This document shows positions 47,901 to 61,255 of a stretch of 64,000 bases of DNA, in pieces. Each line of letters begins with the position of its first letter. Positions within the stretch are counted from its first letter, which is position 1. The notes beneath the pieces were generated by a model. The model was not told the DNA's origin, did not search any database, and worked only from the letters and a program-made list of their open reading frames with translations. Source of the stretch: Lineus longissimus (taxonomy: Eukaryota > Nemertea > Pilidiophora > Heteronemertea > Lineidae); assembly GCF_910592395.1 (NCBI RefSeq), contig NC_088318.1:1178001-1242000 (forward strand), read 5' to 3'. Made by a program: the position numbers and the translations under genes.

Positions 47901-50900
47901 AGGCTTTCCAACTTACCGGGTAGACTGCCCTGGATAGCGCTTCTTGAGGCCTGGGAGAATGGTTGCCTCACAAGAAAAACATCCAAAATGTGCTCTCGTT
48001 TGTAAATTTTCTAAAATAAACTATGTCCATCTGGTAACATGGACAATATGTCATCAGATTATTTTTTTTATTTGACCCCAGTTGGCCCAAAAAAGCAATT
48101 CAGGGATATATATTTGCAAGTAAGCGGAGTTCTAAGGACAACATTTTCACCTGAAATATGTTTCAGTTGTTTTGATCTGAGCACTGTCGCATTTTGTAGA
48201 TACCTCCAGAATGATATATGAGCCATGATTATGGTAAATGAGGCAACAATTTTATTTGTCTCGATTTGGGTTATTTTGATTCAAGACTGACACAGTGACA
48301 GAGGCTATTACCTGATTTTGGTTCTGTTTCCCAATTTCCTGTTAACAGACATGTATTAAAGTTTGGGAATTCAGATATGGTTCGGCAGAGTTGGCTGACT
48401 GTTGTTCCCTTTTTTCAGTGGAAATATACAATGACCCTGTTATGAGGCCTTTAGGGTAGATATCGCTCATTGACGAGGCAGCAAAGGCAGACTAATAACC
48501 TGATCTAATCCCATCTGCATGCAGATTGTAGATATTGAGAAGAAGAGAACAGCTCCTCTCTGATCAACTACTTATTGGTCCAAGGACTCCCTGGATACAA
48601 GGTTTATTGTGTCTGTGGCCATCAGTCTGAAGAGTGGCGATAGTGTCCCTGGGCATGGAACCAATAGAGAGTTGATCCTTGATAAGCTGGCCATCAGTCT
48701 GAAGAGTGGCGAAAGTGTCCCTGGGCACAATAGAGAGTTGATCCTTGATAAGCTGGCCATCAGTCTGAAGCGTGGCGATAGTGTCCCTGCGCATGGAACC
48801 AATAGAGAGTTGACCCTTGATAAGCTGGCCATCAGTCTGAAGAGTGGCGAAAGTGTCCCTGGGCATGGAACCAATAGAGAGTTGATCCTTGATAAGCTGG
48901 CCATCAGTCTGAAGAGTGGCGATAGTGTCCCTGGGCATGGAACCAATAGAGAGTTGATCCTTGATAAGCTGGCCATCAGTCTGAAGAGTGGCGATAGTGT
49001 CCCTGGGCATGGAACCAATAGAGAGTTGATCCTTGATAAGCTGGCCATCAGTCTGAAGAGTGGCGATAGTGTCCCTGGGCATGGAACCAATAGAGAGTTG
49101 ATCCTTGATAAACTGTTTCTCCATCTCCTTATCCTGGTTTGGTCAACACGTCATCCATAACAACTTTTAAAATGTACTCTTTTTGCTGGTATGTTTCAGT
49201 CCCCCCACAGCCAAGGCAAGACAATCCAGTGCCTCTCAGAAAACATCGGCACCCTTGACAAGAAGTGCAAGGTTCAGATCCTCCGTGTTGCAGAGATGCA
49301 AGCTGATGACTTCCATTTGGACAGACCACTTTTCTATGCCTGTCGTGATGACCGGGAAAGGTTCTGTGCTCGTACGAAGGCTGGCAGTGGCAAGGTCTAC
49401 AAATGTCTCCTCAGGCATAAGTTCGAAATGGACATGAGCTCTGGTGTAAGTTTTTCTTTCACTGAAGCTGTTATGTTTTAAAGTCATATTGTTGCCATTT
49501 GTTTATGTAGCAATGTGAATAAAGGGCTCAATTTCTTTTCACATTCTGAAGCACAATGGTATTTAAGGTCTGATTGTTTGGTTGTGTAACATTATGTAAT
49601 AATAAAACACATTTCCAGTTCATTTGTACTGCTAATTAGTACAGTTTGTTGAAATCATTTGTTGAAGGAGACATTTTGAAGCTCGCAATGTACAATGTGT
49701 TTACTTTGGGGAGGAAGACTTTTATTAGTTCATGGCAGTACAGTATGGAGTGTATCAATGAACATTTCACTTGGTGAATCTGGTGCTAGATTTCAACTAC
49801 GACACCATCTAACTAATCCAGCTTGAAGCATAGGGGTGACCTCTTGAGTGGAACAGGTGGAACTTCTGAGGGGGATTCACCTGGTGCCCCTCCATTGATT
49901 TGTACAGGCCTTGTCATTGTAATGAGCCAGGGAGCCCTGATGGAAAAGGTACATGTACAGCCTTCAAATTTTATTTTTTCCCTCTCAAGTATGAAGTGCA
50001 GTATTTTATCACAAACAATTGAGTGTCTGTCTCTTGAGAATGCATTACAAATCCATCTGAAATGTTCTTCTCTCTGATTCCTCTAGTGTCGTGAGAAGCT
50101 GACTATCCGTCAGAAACTAATGCAAGAGGACTACAAAGTCGACCGTTCGTTTATGGATGCGTGTCGTCATGACGTCATTCATTACAAGTGCAAGGAGAAG
50201 ACTGATGGCATGCCTCGGCCACAGAAGATGGCGAAAGTTTTGCTCTGTCTTGAGGCCAAACAGAAGATGAGTAAGTAAAGTTTGTTTGGCTGTAGAAGTT
50301 AGTGGGTAAGATCCACTGCAACACATGTGACCCGCTCTACCAAAACTAGGCGCTTGTCGCATCTGAACTTGACAGGTTGATACGGACTTGTTGTTCATTT
50401 CCCTGTTGTAGACCTTTTGTGAAATGTGACCAAATCAGTTTGTAATAGATTTCACAAAAGGTCTACAATAGGGAAATGAACAACAAGTCCGTATCAACCT
50501 GTCAAGTTCAGATGCGACAAGCGCCTAGTTTTGGTAGAGCGGGTCACACATTCAAACAAGAGCTAGATATCTGATTGAACCTTGGCCATGTTGGTCAATC
50601 AGCTTCAGAGACAAACGCCAGCATTACCTCAACGGAGTGATATCTCATTCAGTAAATTTCATTTGCAAACACTGGTAGCATTACTGCTGACACTGATCAA
50701 GCAACCAAGCCCTGAGCATTGAACTCGGACAATAGGAAACATGACTACCGGAACAAGACCTGCCCGCTCGCTCTCTGCCTGTTCCCGAACTGGTTCCTAT
50801 GCTCCCATGTTCTCCAACGATAATTTTGCAGATTGCTGCAACAAAAGCACTTTAATGCGACGATGCTATACTTTATTAATCATCAGTAACCGATGTAAAT

Positions 50901-53900
50901 GATATTTTCCAGCTGGTCAGATCCGGGTTGAATGTGTCACCGAGATGAGAGATTACCGCAAAATGTTGATGGAGGATTATAAGATCAGTCCCGGGATCGT
51001 GTCGTATTGTCACCAGGAGATCACCGAGAACTGCAATGGCGGCATCGAGCGGGAAGGGAAGACACTGCATTGCCTGATGGACCTTGCTCGACCGCAGCAC
51101 AAAGGAAATCGCAAGTTTAGTCCTCAGCTTTCGGATGATTGTCAGAGAGAGGTAGGGGAAACATTTAGAGTAGGGGATAACCTGCTGTGAGAGGGGGTTT
51201 GGTCCACATACAGGTATATCTATATGGCCTCGACCAGAAAAGTGTTAATTCACACCAAGGATTTCTTCAGAATCAGTGCTTACTTTGTCTGGGCAAAGTT
51301 CCAAGATAACCCAAAGGTGGGTGGGTGGGTGGGTGGGGGGGTGAGTGACCTTAAAGTTCTGATGCAATGATGGGCTTATTGGTGTGCTTGAATTTTTCTT
51401 TATTGAGAAAATATGAAAAGATCCTATGCAATTTGATGATGAATGAGGTCACATATCTGGTTTTGGAATTCATCTGCATTCCTAATGAAATAAAACATTT
51501 CTCGTCCACATTGTAGCTGAAGAACTTATTGACAGAAGCAGATGCGGGTGAGGACTATAGGATTGACCGAGCTCTCCAGGAGGCTTGCCAGCCCGTGGTT
51601 GATACAGCTTGCAAGGATGTCCCCCCAGGAGACGCCAGGTAGGATTTCATTTAAGATACACCAGCAGACTCTATTGATATCCTTCAAGACTCATAAGACT
51701 TTTAGAAATTTGACCACTGTTGAAAATATTCTGACTTGGCCTTTCGTACTTGTTTTGAGGAAAAATAGATGGTTCAAGTTCAGGTTTGTTTTCCAAATCT
51801 GGGTTCTCCAATTCAAATCTTTGGCTTAATTGTGTAGTTAAGTAGATCCCGGAGTGCTTCTGAAAATGTCTGATTTGCGACTTTTTGCAGGGTTTTGAAC
51901 TGTCTAATGGATAAGATTGGCACAGCAAAGATGACAGATGACTGTGAAGAACGTCTGCTTGAGATTCAATACTTTATTGCTAGGGATTGGAAGTAAGTAT
52001 GCAAAACAATCAATGTGGAGAGAGCGAACATTGAAGAAATGAAACATGGAATAGATCAATTATCAGACTGAGACAATGTACAATCCAAAGGAGGCACAGT
52101 GAGTCGTGTAACTTATCTAGGGCCGTACAAGGGGTGGTTTTTACACCAGTAACGAATGAGGTGAAATGACGATAGTAGTAATCCTGTGTCATGAGTTCCA
52201 TCCCATTGTTGTCCTTGTGTTGTGGAGTCATTTGTTTCAGCTGCCGTTGACGTTGTCGTAACCGAGTTTTCACAAGCCCTGAAGCGCAGCAGTGTGCTCT
52301 GTTAAAAGTGTTGGATTATGACAATAATCCCTAATCTTATCTTCTTATTTTGCCAATACATGCTTTTATAACTTTGCTTTGCCCCTTGATTGCACCCACA
52401 TCACCGGTCTAATGTAACAGTAGTACTGATATCAGAGATGAGGCTGTGCCAAACACCCTAAAAAAGGAAATGGCATTCAGGATATTTCAAAGTGGGTTTG
52501 GTAATGACCCTGTCTGGTTTATTTTCTCCACCTCCAGATATTTGCCTCGCCGCGTATCGCCAAATGACTTCAGTTGTCTCAAAAACTTGGTATCAAGGTG
52601 TAGAATGCTTGAAAGCTCTGAAAATTAGATTCCAGCCGATGTTCATATTTGGGTGTTTTGGCCTTGCCACATCTCTGTTGTTTTGATGACTGTGGTGGGT
52701 ACTAATCAACACATCGGTTTCCAGGTTAGACTTGAGACTCTACAAAGGCTGTCGTAATGATGCCACCAGGCTGTGTCACGCTCACAAAGAATGGCACGAC
52801 GAGACCATCGCCCCAGACATGGGTCCTCTCACCTTTAGCTGTTTGTACCGCCATTTTAAGTTGTCATCAGGAGACGTTTCACTGAGGGTGAGTGCGGGTT
52901 GTTTTCTTTCAGTTTACCCCTGTCCTGTTGGTGCACTAGGTCAGGCGGTTGGTCACAAAGGCACAGAAAGTAGCAGTCAACAGTGATTCAGTCATTCTAA
53001 ACCCATTTTCCCAAGATCACCTACCGGTATCTCGAAATTGAGTTCAGAGTTGTACCAGAACTGGAAAATACATTCAGAATGAGAAGGGACAGCCCTTGCT
53101 CAAGGCCTGCTTGTTAGAAAGCATGTTAGCTTGTTACATTACTTGGACATGCCGCATGAATCGTGTTAGGCTTTTGTTATGTTTTTCTGATTTGATATCT
53201 TATTAAGAACGGAATGCTGCTTTCTGTGTTGAGGTGCCAGCTCTCCGAACTAGTGCCAACCAAGGTTCCATCTATAGGTGCCGGTACCGTTTTATTCAAC
53301 CATGCTTGCCGTCTTTTTCACAACCAGATTGTCACCGCGCTTGTATCGGCGATGTATGAAAAAAGCTAAGGAGTTGTGTTTCGCAGGCGACTGGAACACG
53401 CCGTCCCGTGCCAAAATGAATAATCCCAGCCAGGGTCACTTGGTGATCTTCTCCTGCCTTTATCAACAGTTAAAACACGGAAAGGTTCGATGCGCTATTT
53501 TCAATTGCTGTCTTGTAGTAGTGTCGAGTAGGGTAGAGCAGGAGTCAGATCAGTTTTGTCATTTTTATCAAATTGATGTTGTTGGTGTGAATAAGAAATA
53601 GTCTTTGGGAACATTCAAGTTTTCAATTTCAGTAGCAAAACATGCTGGTAATGAAAATAACCATATTTGTTGAGTTTTGCCATAGTTTTCTGAACATCTT
53701 TGAATATTCAAAAATTGGCCTCAACCAAAATTTTGAACATTGAATGCCTATGCTGGCCGCTAAGAATGAATTCTGGTGAACTTTAGGAATTCAAATCGAT
53801 GTGACCTAACATTTTTGTGCTCTTGTGCATGCTTTGTGCATCAGATTGTTGACTGTGGTATCATTGCTGTTCTCTGACCAAGTGATCAAGCGTTGAGAAA

Positions 53901-56900
53901 AATGGGAACGAAAAGTTATCACTGCTTCGTCTATTGTTGTTCTGAACACAAGTCATTCCTACATCACAACATGTCCTGCTGTCAAGTCCTGTTTCTTGTT
54001 TCTTTGTGAACGAAGACAGGTTATTGCTGGTGTTATGTTACAGTAGACATTTCTAAGTCTAACAACGTGCATGAGACTTAAAGATTTGAGTCGAGAAATA
54101 TTGGTGATTTTTTTTCTGATATCCCGCTCTACCCCAATGCAAGCTGCCTGAACACTTTTGTTTATGCTTTAACGCGATAGTTTTACATACTTTTGGCTCG
54201 GCCATCTTGATATTAATCCCTAATGTTTGGTAACAACCTCCTGCCAGAAATTATCGTAGAATGTTCAGGGACGCATTCAACTTTTTTGTCCTGAGGTGGA
54301 GGGGCAATATGCTCTCTGGTGTGAGGAGTAGAACACCACTTTTTGTCCCAAATATTCTTGAAAAACATGTTTTTTGGAGGAACTGGGGTAGCCCCACTTA
54401 CTAAATATGACCCTGGTGTTGTTTGAAGTTTGGCCACCGAGGGCCAAGTTTCATTCTTGGTCAGATATTTCCTCCAAAGACCACCTTTTTGGTGCTTTTA
54501 GTTGCTCAGTAATAATAGAGATATAAGATCGTTACTGCACCTCTTTATGTTTTGATGCAAGTTCCGGTACGGTTACAAACACATCTGGTCGCTGTGAAAT
54601 CCAAATGTTGTGTTTATAATTGGTTGGAGATGTTGTTCAGAAAATAGTATCGCAAGTCTGCGTGTGATATGCCAAACTTGTTACAGGTCTGTGAACACCT
54701 TTGGGGCTAATCATTGCTTGCATTATTTGAACCACTACACTTGTTTGGTATGTTGCTGTATATCTAAGTACAGAATATTGACATTATAATTGTAGTCCAC
54801 TTTGGACACAGTATCATATTCAGACAAGGGTTTATTTAGTCTTAAGTTTTTTCATCACTTTGATATCAATTTACACCTGTCAGAACAATTTTTATGCTTT
54901 TCTGCATGTATTTTTAACATCACCGGAGTTCTTGCTTCTAGTTTAGTCAGTGAGATGTGAACCCATTTGAACAACATCTAGAATTGTCTTAGATTCGCAT
55001 CTGACTGAAATGAAACATTAACTCCTTCTGCAATTTGCTGCACTTGTAAATATTTCACTTCAAATATTGTGCCACGTTTTGAAAGTGTACATATTCTTTG
55101 TGTCATGAAGTACTTGTCACCCCCTGAGAGGACAATAGACTGTTAACTGATTATGTTCATAGTGCCTTGTTAAAAAGTTGGTTTTGGGGTAACAATGGTC
55201 TTTTCTGGTGAAGTCCAAATCTAAATCCCTAATTGTAGTTGTCAAATTTTCCGATTCCAAATGTTATCAGGGCTTTGTGTCAATACCACACTACTTATTT
55301 TTGACTTGCCTACAATCATGCTCGCTGAAGCAATCACATACACATGTAACACAACTTGTAAATACCAGCCTTTCAGTTTGACACCAGCTTTCAAACTTTA
55401 TAAGATCACCAGTTCACCATTGTAATTGATTGAAATGGACATGACCTGGTCATCTTACATGCCCTGATGCATTTATTTTCATCCTTTGTTATGAGGCAGA
55501 AGCCCATGTCTTCATGACCTGAATATTTTGATTGCAAGTGAAGTGGATAACCTGCTATGAGCATATTCCTCAACTCATCCACCTCCCATCTCTTCCAGCT
55601 TGAGAGAGCATGTGGCCTTGAGATTCAGCGCGTCATGAGACAGAGAGCCATCAGCGTCGACCTGGAACCGAGGGTGGAGGAGCCTTGCCTACATAATCTG
55701 GCTGAATTCTGCTCTGACGACACTGCGAAAGGAAAGGTATGTTGAAGTAGCGAACCATATTGCCCACTTGAGGGCAAAGAGGCTTGAGGATACTGTAATA
55801 CCTATTAACATGACCATTCATTGGAAAGTGTTCAATCATTACTTTGGTAAGACCATTTGTGACATGATCAATTTTGCCATAAAGACTTAAATTTTCTCTA
55901 AAGCTAGTTCTCTTTAAAAGGTTCGGATTTCTATTTGCTGTTTTCAGGAAATTGAATGTCTTCAAGATCACCTTCAGGATCTGGATAAACAATGTTTATA
56001 CGCGATCGGTAACTTTACCCAAGATGAAGACGAGGATCCTCAACTGGACAGGATTCTCATCAAGGCCTGTACGCCAATGATCAAGGAGTTCTGTGAGGTG
56101 GGTTGCACTCAGCTTGTCATATCATGCCATGTCGAGTGTCTGAATTTGATATTGAGTTCAAAACCACAAGCCCTGCATGAGCACTGGCCTCTAATTGGTA
56201 CGATAATTCCTGTTTTCTTGATTTAGGAGGTGATTAACCAGAACACGGAGCCAGGCGATGTGATGGAGTGTCTTATCAAATACAAACACCATCCCAAGAT
56301 GAATAGCAAGTGTTCTGCGGGAATCGAACACCACCAGCTGGTAAGTGAGAGAGGATCAAAATAAACACATGCAGCTCATCTGATAGTTGGGCTCAATATC
56401 CTGAGCTTAATTTGGTCAAAATTTTGATTGCTATAGGTTTCGAACTAAGAGCTATTTCATGAAAACATTGATTTGGCTAAGATTCCAAGTAGAAACATGT
56501 TGGTTTGCTGATCAATGGGTGCAAGTGTTGATGATGGTTTGTTGGAATGGTTACATAGCTGTGATCAACAAACATATTCAAAAATTGCACTCGACCTAGC
56601 TTTGTGTGTCATGTGGCATTTCAACGATGAGCATCACAACAAATGATGGCTAAAGGTTTCTTTCTTTCCAATTTCAGTTGACTCTCAAAGACTACAGGTT
56701 CTCCTTCAAGTTCAAAGAAGCCTGCAAGAAAGACGTGCTCAAGAATTGTAAGGGAATCAAAAAGAAGTGAGTATCATCTTCTCAAGAAAGAAAACTTCAC
56801 CCTTCTGTGAATTTCATGCAGTGTTTTCATACCTGCCCCACTGTGTGCACCACTAAACCTTAACTCCAGTTGTTAACCTATTCCTCCTCTCATCTTCACC

Positions 56901-59900
56901 GATAATGTCACCTTCTTCCACAGGGCTGACGTGATCAGTTGCCTTAGCGAGAACGTGAGGAACGACACACTCCTTGAAGAAGAGCATCGCATCGCCAAGG
57001 ACTGTAGGAGGCAGCTCAAGTTTGAACTCCTACAGAGGGTGAGTACCTGTTGAATCTTGAGATGAAGTCCTGCCACAGATATGAGGACTTCAGGGTTGAC
57101 CACAGGCACCACCATTTTGGCTGGAACTTGTGAAATCCTTAAGCAATTAGAGCTCCTTCAAAATGAAGTGAATGCCTATTTAAAACCTGGGAGGCTGTTC
57201 TCTGAAAAACCATGAACAGATTACGGTTCTTGAAATTTCAACAAAAATTAAGTTTTACAGTTACAAATTACTTTTGTGCTTATTTACTTAAAATCTCGAC
57301 AACATCCATTCAAACATTGTTCAAATCTTGATTGTTTTCAGTCGGAAAGTATTGATTTAGACCCCAAGTTGAAGGAAGCGTGTGGTGGCGACGTCAAACT
57401 TTACTGCAATAATTTAACGCCAGGGCAGGCTCAGGTTATCGAGTGCTTGAAGAGCCATCAGAATAAGTTGACAAAGAAATGCCACAAGAAGCTCTTCAAG
57501 AGAGAGGTATGTTCTAGAATGTTTTTTTGGAACGTAAAAGTTTCTTGAAAAACGAAGTCACAGAGTCTATCATACATTGTTGTGTTTTTTATTGAAAAGT
57601 GAACACTGCTTTAATGCTGGGGCATATTGCATTGACGATCAAAGGAACTATGACTGTATGTTTGTATTTTCAGCGATTGGAGGCCGAGGACAGCTCTATA
57701 GACTTCGCCTTGATATCGAATTGTAAGGGGATGATCAAGGTAGGTAACACAATGACGCAACAGGCATGTGAACTTCTGTATTGTAATAATGGTTGGGTCA
57801 CGATGTAAAAAGTCGCAGCACTGGTGAAAGAATGGGTTCGGATGCGGGATCAAAAACAAGGTGACAGTTGTGGATAAGACAGGCTTCCCCTGAATTACCA
57901 TCGGTGCCTGATGATTCCAACATCACCAAACCCATCTTGCGTGGCAAGGGATGTCTCGTTAATCCTTTACTCCTGTGTCATCTCACCAATTGTCATGTTT
58001 CAGCAATTCTGTAAAGACACCGATCCAAAGGACATGTTCACCTGCCTCAAGCGATACAAAAACAATGAGAACTTTGATACGAAATGTCGGAAAATGGTGT
58101 TAAAGAGAATGATGATTCAGAGTAAAGGTAGGAGCTGACATCTTCACCTGTTCTTCTTTGTTCGAACTATGGTTGTGCGTCAAAATGCTTGTGACCTTGA
58201 TCAGATCACTTTACTTCTGTTGCCACATCCTTTGATCAAGAGACGAGACGTCAGTTTTGTGTCAACAGAAGGAGACAGAAACCTTCTGTCAGGTTGTTTT
58301 AGGAATATCGACCCTGTTGTATTAAGTTGGGCAATTGATAAGTGTTGTATCCTTGCTATGTCTCCCTTACATCTATTCCAGATTACCGATTAAATCCCAC
58401 ACTCCAGAAGGCCTGTAAACTAGACATACCAAAGTTCTGTTCAGCTATTATAACTGCAGAGAAAAATGATGAGGAACTGGAAGGAAAAGTTGTCAACTGT
58501 CTGAAAGAGAAGTTTAGAATTAATGTAAGTGTTGGTGTGAAGTTCTAGTGATTGTTCTAGCTCTTGGATATCACTGCTGATGGCTCATTAGGCAGGCGTG
58601 TTCCTTGTTTTGTAGTTCTGAGTTCTGCTTCAGTCACTGAGGGATGCCAGTTCTCCCTCTGGCACAGTTAACCCAGTTGGCCCCTTGCCATTGTGATTTG
58701 AACATTGGACACGTATCAGTTCTCATCTGTTTGTTTCTATTTCAGAGACTTTCACGTGATTGTGAAGATAACATACGTTCAGTTATGAAAGAGGCAGCTC
58801 TCGATTATCGTCAGGATCCCCTTCTAGCTCGAGCCTGTCAATCAGAGGTAAGCTGCTTTTTGCCTCAGATATGGTAATGATGCAGTCTGCTGTAACTGCC
58901 TTTTTGTCTGTCCTTGGGCAACCTAGGTTGTCATCATTTGTCACCAAATTCATCGGTTAGTCACAGGTTCTGAGTTGATGCTGATCTTGACCAGTTTTTA
59001 GCTCTTAACAAGTTTCTCAAAGGTTTAGATTGCATGATTCTATGAACACGTATTATTTTCTTTCAGATCACCAAGTTCTGCGGACACGTTTTGAGTCGGA
59101 ACTCTCCCGATGACACCAAGGGAAAAGTGGAAGAATGCCTAAAATTACAATTCAAAAAAGAAAAAATACAAGATAAGAATTGCCAAAAGGTGAGATATTC
59201 TATTTTGGGATACTGAGAAAAGTCTTCATACAGGTTTGAATAAATGTGCTAAGGAGTGTTAGATATACTTGACCTGATTGTGAAGTTCTGATCAAGGCAG
59301 GATTTCAATGAGTTTGGGAAGGACAGACGGAAAGCTGTTCCCGTGAGTCTGTACCACGAAGCAGCTTTCATGTCTGATAAGTTCACTCTCCTTCATCATT
59401 CGGGGAGCTGATCCCACCCCATCATTTGAAACTGAATACAAAGAATGTTTGCGTAGCCACAAGCTCATGGATATGCTCATATTGTACTAATCATCGCCCT
59501 TGCTGTCTTTCAGGAGATATTGCGACTCCTTACCGAAGGCAAATCTGATGTCCATGTTGATCCTTTACTCAATCAAGCCTGTGCATTAGATTTAAAACAT
59601 TATTGTTTTAATGTGCCGCCAGGGGAAGGAAGACGTAAGTAGTTGACATATATGTGTCTGGTGGAGAGTTGGTGTTGAAGTTCTTTGAATGAGGTGTATG
59701 ATGAAGGCATCTCATACTGACCACTGTCCACCAGAATACCCAAGACCTTGGTCGATATGAATAAAGACTAGCAAATGCTTTTACTTCAATTTTGTACAGA
59801 AAGGCCTAGTGTAAATGTACATGGAGTTTTAGATAAAAGCATTTGCTAGTCTTTATTCATATCACCCCTTGTCATTACCTGAAAACAACAAAAACAATTC

Positions 59901-60646
59901 CAAGGCAATTGTTGATATAGATGTGATGAAAACACACCAAGAGCAATGCAGACTTTGTTGTATTCTGAATAGTGATCTAGACCCTGATTCACCCAACTGG
60001 TACACACCAGTACGTGATGTGTGAAGTCTCCTAAAAATGCTCATATTCTACATTGTTATGGACAACAAATGTGTAATCACCTCTTCTCTTTCAGAAATGT
60101 CATGTCTTTTAGCAGCTCTGGAGGATAAGACGATACGCCTTGATCCAGGATGTAATCAGATGTTACGTGATCGCGTAGAAATGTGGGAATATGCTGCTAA
60201 GGTATGTTACGATGGATCAAGGTATAAGTGAACTTCGTCACTCATTCTTTAAAGCCTCAGGGACAGCGTTCCTGTCTATTGGTGTAAAGAGTGGATGTTC
60301 TCATTGAGGCACTTTTTATTTCACGAGAAAATTCCAAGTGGTTCAAGAATAATGGGCTGTTTTGTGAATGTTGTGCTATAACATTTCTGACAAACACCTC
60401 ATCAAACTGTTTTGTGAAAGCCATGCTTTCTCTTAAAACCTGTAAAACATTTGTTGATTTTCTTTCTTTCCATTCCAGGTGGCGCCACCCGAGACTGTGC
60501 AAGAACTCGTTGCACAAATAACAACATCACCTGCCAAAAACTATTTCATAGGCATAATATTTGCTGTTATTGGGACAATATTTATTGGTGGATTATTCTG
60601 TGGTAGGGTTACGAAGCGAGTCCGAGCGGAGATGAAAAATAAGTGA
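44974..60646 (+). CDS. GLG1: Golgi apparatus protein 1 (cysteine-rich FGF receptor / E-selectin ligand 1)
   Basis: Twenty-four exons per transcript: 44974-45495, 45960-45992, 46278-46364, 46827-47045, 49200-49445, 50087-50270, 50913-51151, 51517-51638, 51891-51992, 52725-52887 (or 53328-53484), 55599-55736, 55948-56097, 56227-56340, 56678-56766, 56924-57038, 57342-57506, 57674-57739, 58004-58127, 58382-58524, 58746-58847, 59067-59189, 59514-59634, 60095-60201, 60479-60646. They give 1213 residues (human about 1179). A signal peptide and a Pro/Gln-rich stalk precede a long series of Cys-rich repeats (for example DYRLNPTLQKACKLDIPKFC, EMWEYAAKVAPPETV). One membrane helix (FIGIIFAVIGTIFIGGLFCG) is followed by a short basic tail (RVTKRVRAEMKNK). 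The family is a type I Golgi membrane protein that binds FGFs and processes TGF-beta. Confidence 0.97.
46618..46780. mobile_element. Decayed TIR element in GLG1 intron
   Basis: CACTGTGGAACCTCCCTT at the left and AGAAGTTCTACTGTAC at the right form a degenerate terminal inverted repeat. It is related to the element at 2136-2292. Confidence 0.4.
48620..49117. repeat. 72-bp minisatellite, 7 copies, in GLG1 intron 4
   Basis: The unit begins CATCAGTCTGAAGAGTGGCG; copies start at 48620, 48692, 48758, 48830, 48902, 48974 and 49046. The second copy is 6 bp short. Because 72 is divisible by three, reading frames stay open through the whole array on both strands (about 170-186 codons). The array ends about 80 bp before the acceptor of the exon at 49200. 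No start, splice site or family match supports translation. Confidence 0.9.
50326..50548. mobile_element. Near-perfect foldback element, GTGACCCG family, copy 2
   Basis: The two arms are about 98 bp each and differ at a single position that I can find (CCCTGTTG versus CCCTATTG), separated by a loop of about 25 bp. The termini TGTGACCCGCTCTACC and AGGCGCTTGTCG match the element at 32887-33074. It is in a GLG1 intron, without coding capacity. The near-identical arms suggest recent insertion or arm homogenisation. Confidence 0.9.
53328..53484 (+). CDS. GLG1: Alternative, mutually exclusive GLG1 exon
   Basis: This exon has the same entry phase (needs AA from the exon ending at 51992) and exit phase (0) as the exon at 52725-52887. 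Its protein aligns with it: LSPRLYRRC..LC..FSCLYQQLKHG versus LDLRLYKGC..LC..FSCLYRHFKLSSG. Either exon restores the frame to the exon at 55599. Including both would read exon 53328 out of frame to a stop within 14 codons. The donor (AAG|GTTCGATG) is weaker than usual, which suits regulated use. It swaps one Cys-rich repeat, probably altering ligand binding. Confidence 0.8.
59750..59866. mobile_element. 117-bp MITE, copy 2 (GGT.GATATGAATAAAGAC termini)
   Basis: This is the same family as 2641-2756. The termini are GATATGAATAAAGACTAGCA and GCTAGTCTTTATTCATATC, and its arms match over about 33 bp. The interior (TACAGAAAGGCCTAGTGTAA) is the reverse complement of copy 1's interior. Confidence 0.85.
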
Positions 60647-61255
60647 TCAAAGTTGAGACATAGGTTTTATAAATTTTAAGAAAAGTTGGGATAACAGTTT
60701 TTGGGCAGGTTTGCTCTATACACTGCTTGGGGGCATTGGTAGAATGAAGAAGTTTTAAAAAAAGATATCTCTCAATATCTTCTAAACTCAGCCTATTCCC
60801 TTGTCATTGGTTTTTGGGTGAATTTGAATTTTTGGGGTAAGCTTTGCATTCCAGCTTAGGTGAAAGAATTCACCAACAGTCCTCAAAGTTTGATAGTGGT
60901 TTTGGAAGCAGTGACTTAGGAATCTGTGGTCCACTTGGCTCGCACTTCAGCCGAAAAAGTCTCTCTTGTGGCTCTTGTGGAGTTAATGCTAGGTGACTTA
61001 CTTGTGCAATGAGTATATATCTAATGTACAGTGGACACTGGTTAGGTTAACTTAGAATTTAGAAATCAAAGCCAGTGTTTCGTCAGTATGTGTCCCAGCC
61101 TTGGAGCACCCAGCTGTATGGGAATTCCGGCCTTGAACTCGAGGCCTCCGGCTATGGTTCTCCATTACTAAAAAAACAAAATACAACTTGGTAATTTTTA
61201 AGAGTAGTGTTAAATCGGGTGTTTCGGTCAATCTGATAAGAATGAAACGCCCTTT
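60647..61255 (+). other. Start of GLG1 3' UTR
   Basis: This is sequence following the GLG1 stop codon, with no further open frame of note. I could not identify a convincing AATAAA before the minisatellite, so the transcript end is not placed. Confidence 0.4.

Noticed and set aside
48564-49160. Long open frames (172-186 codons) on both strands across the 72-bp repeat
   Set aside because: Openness follows from a period divisible by three. There is no signal peptide, splice pattern or similarity, and the array lies inside a GLG1 intron.
51310-51345. GTGG-rich simple repeat in a GLG1 intron
   Set aside because: It is a short microsatellite; a G-quadruplex is possible but nothing further can be claimed.
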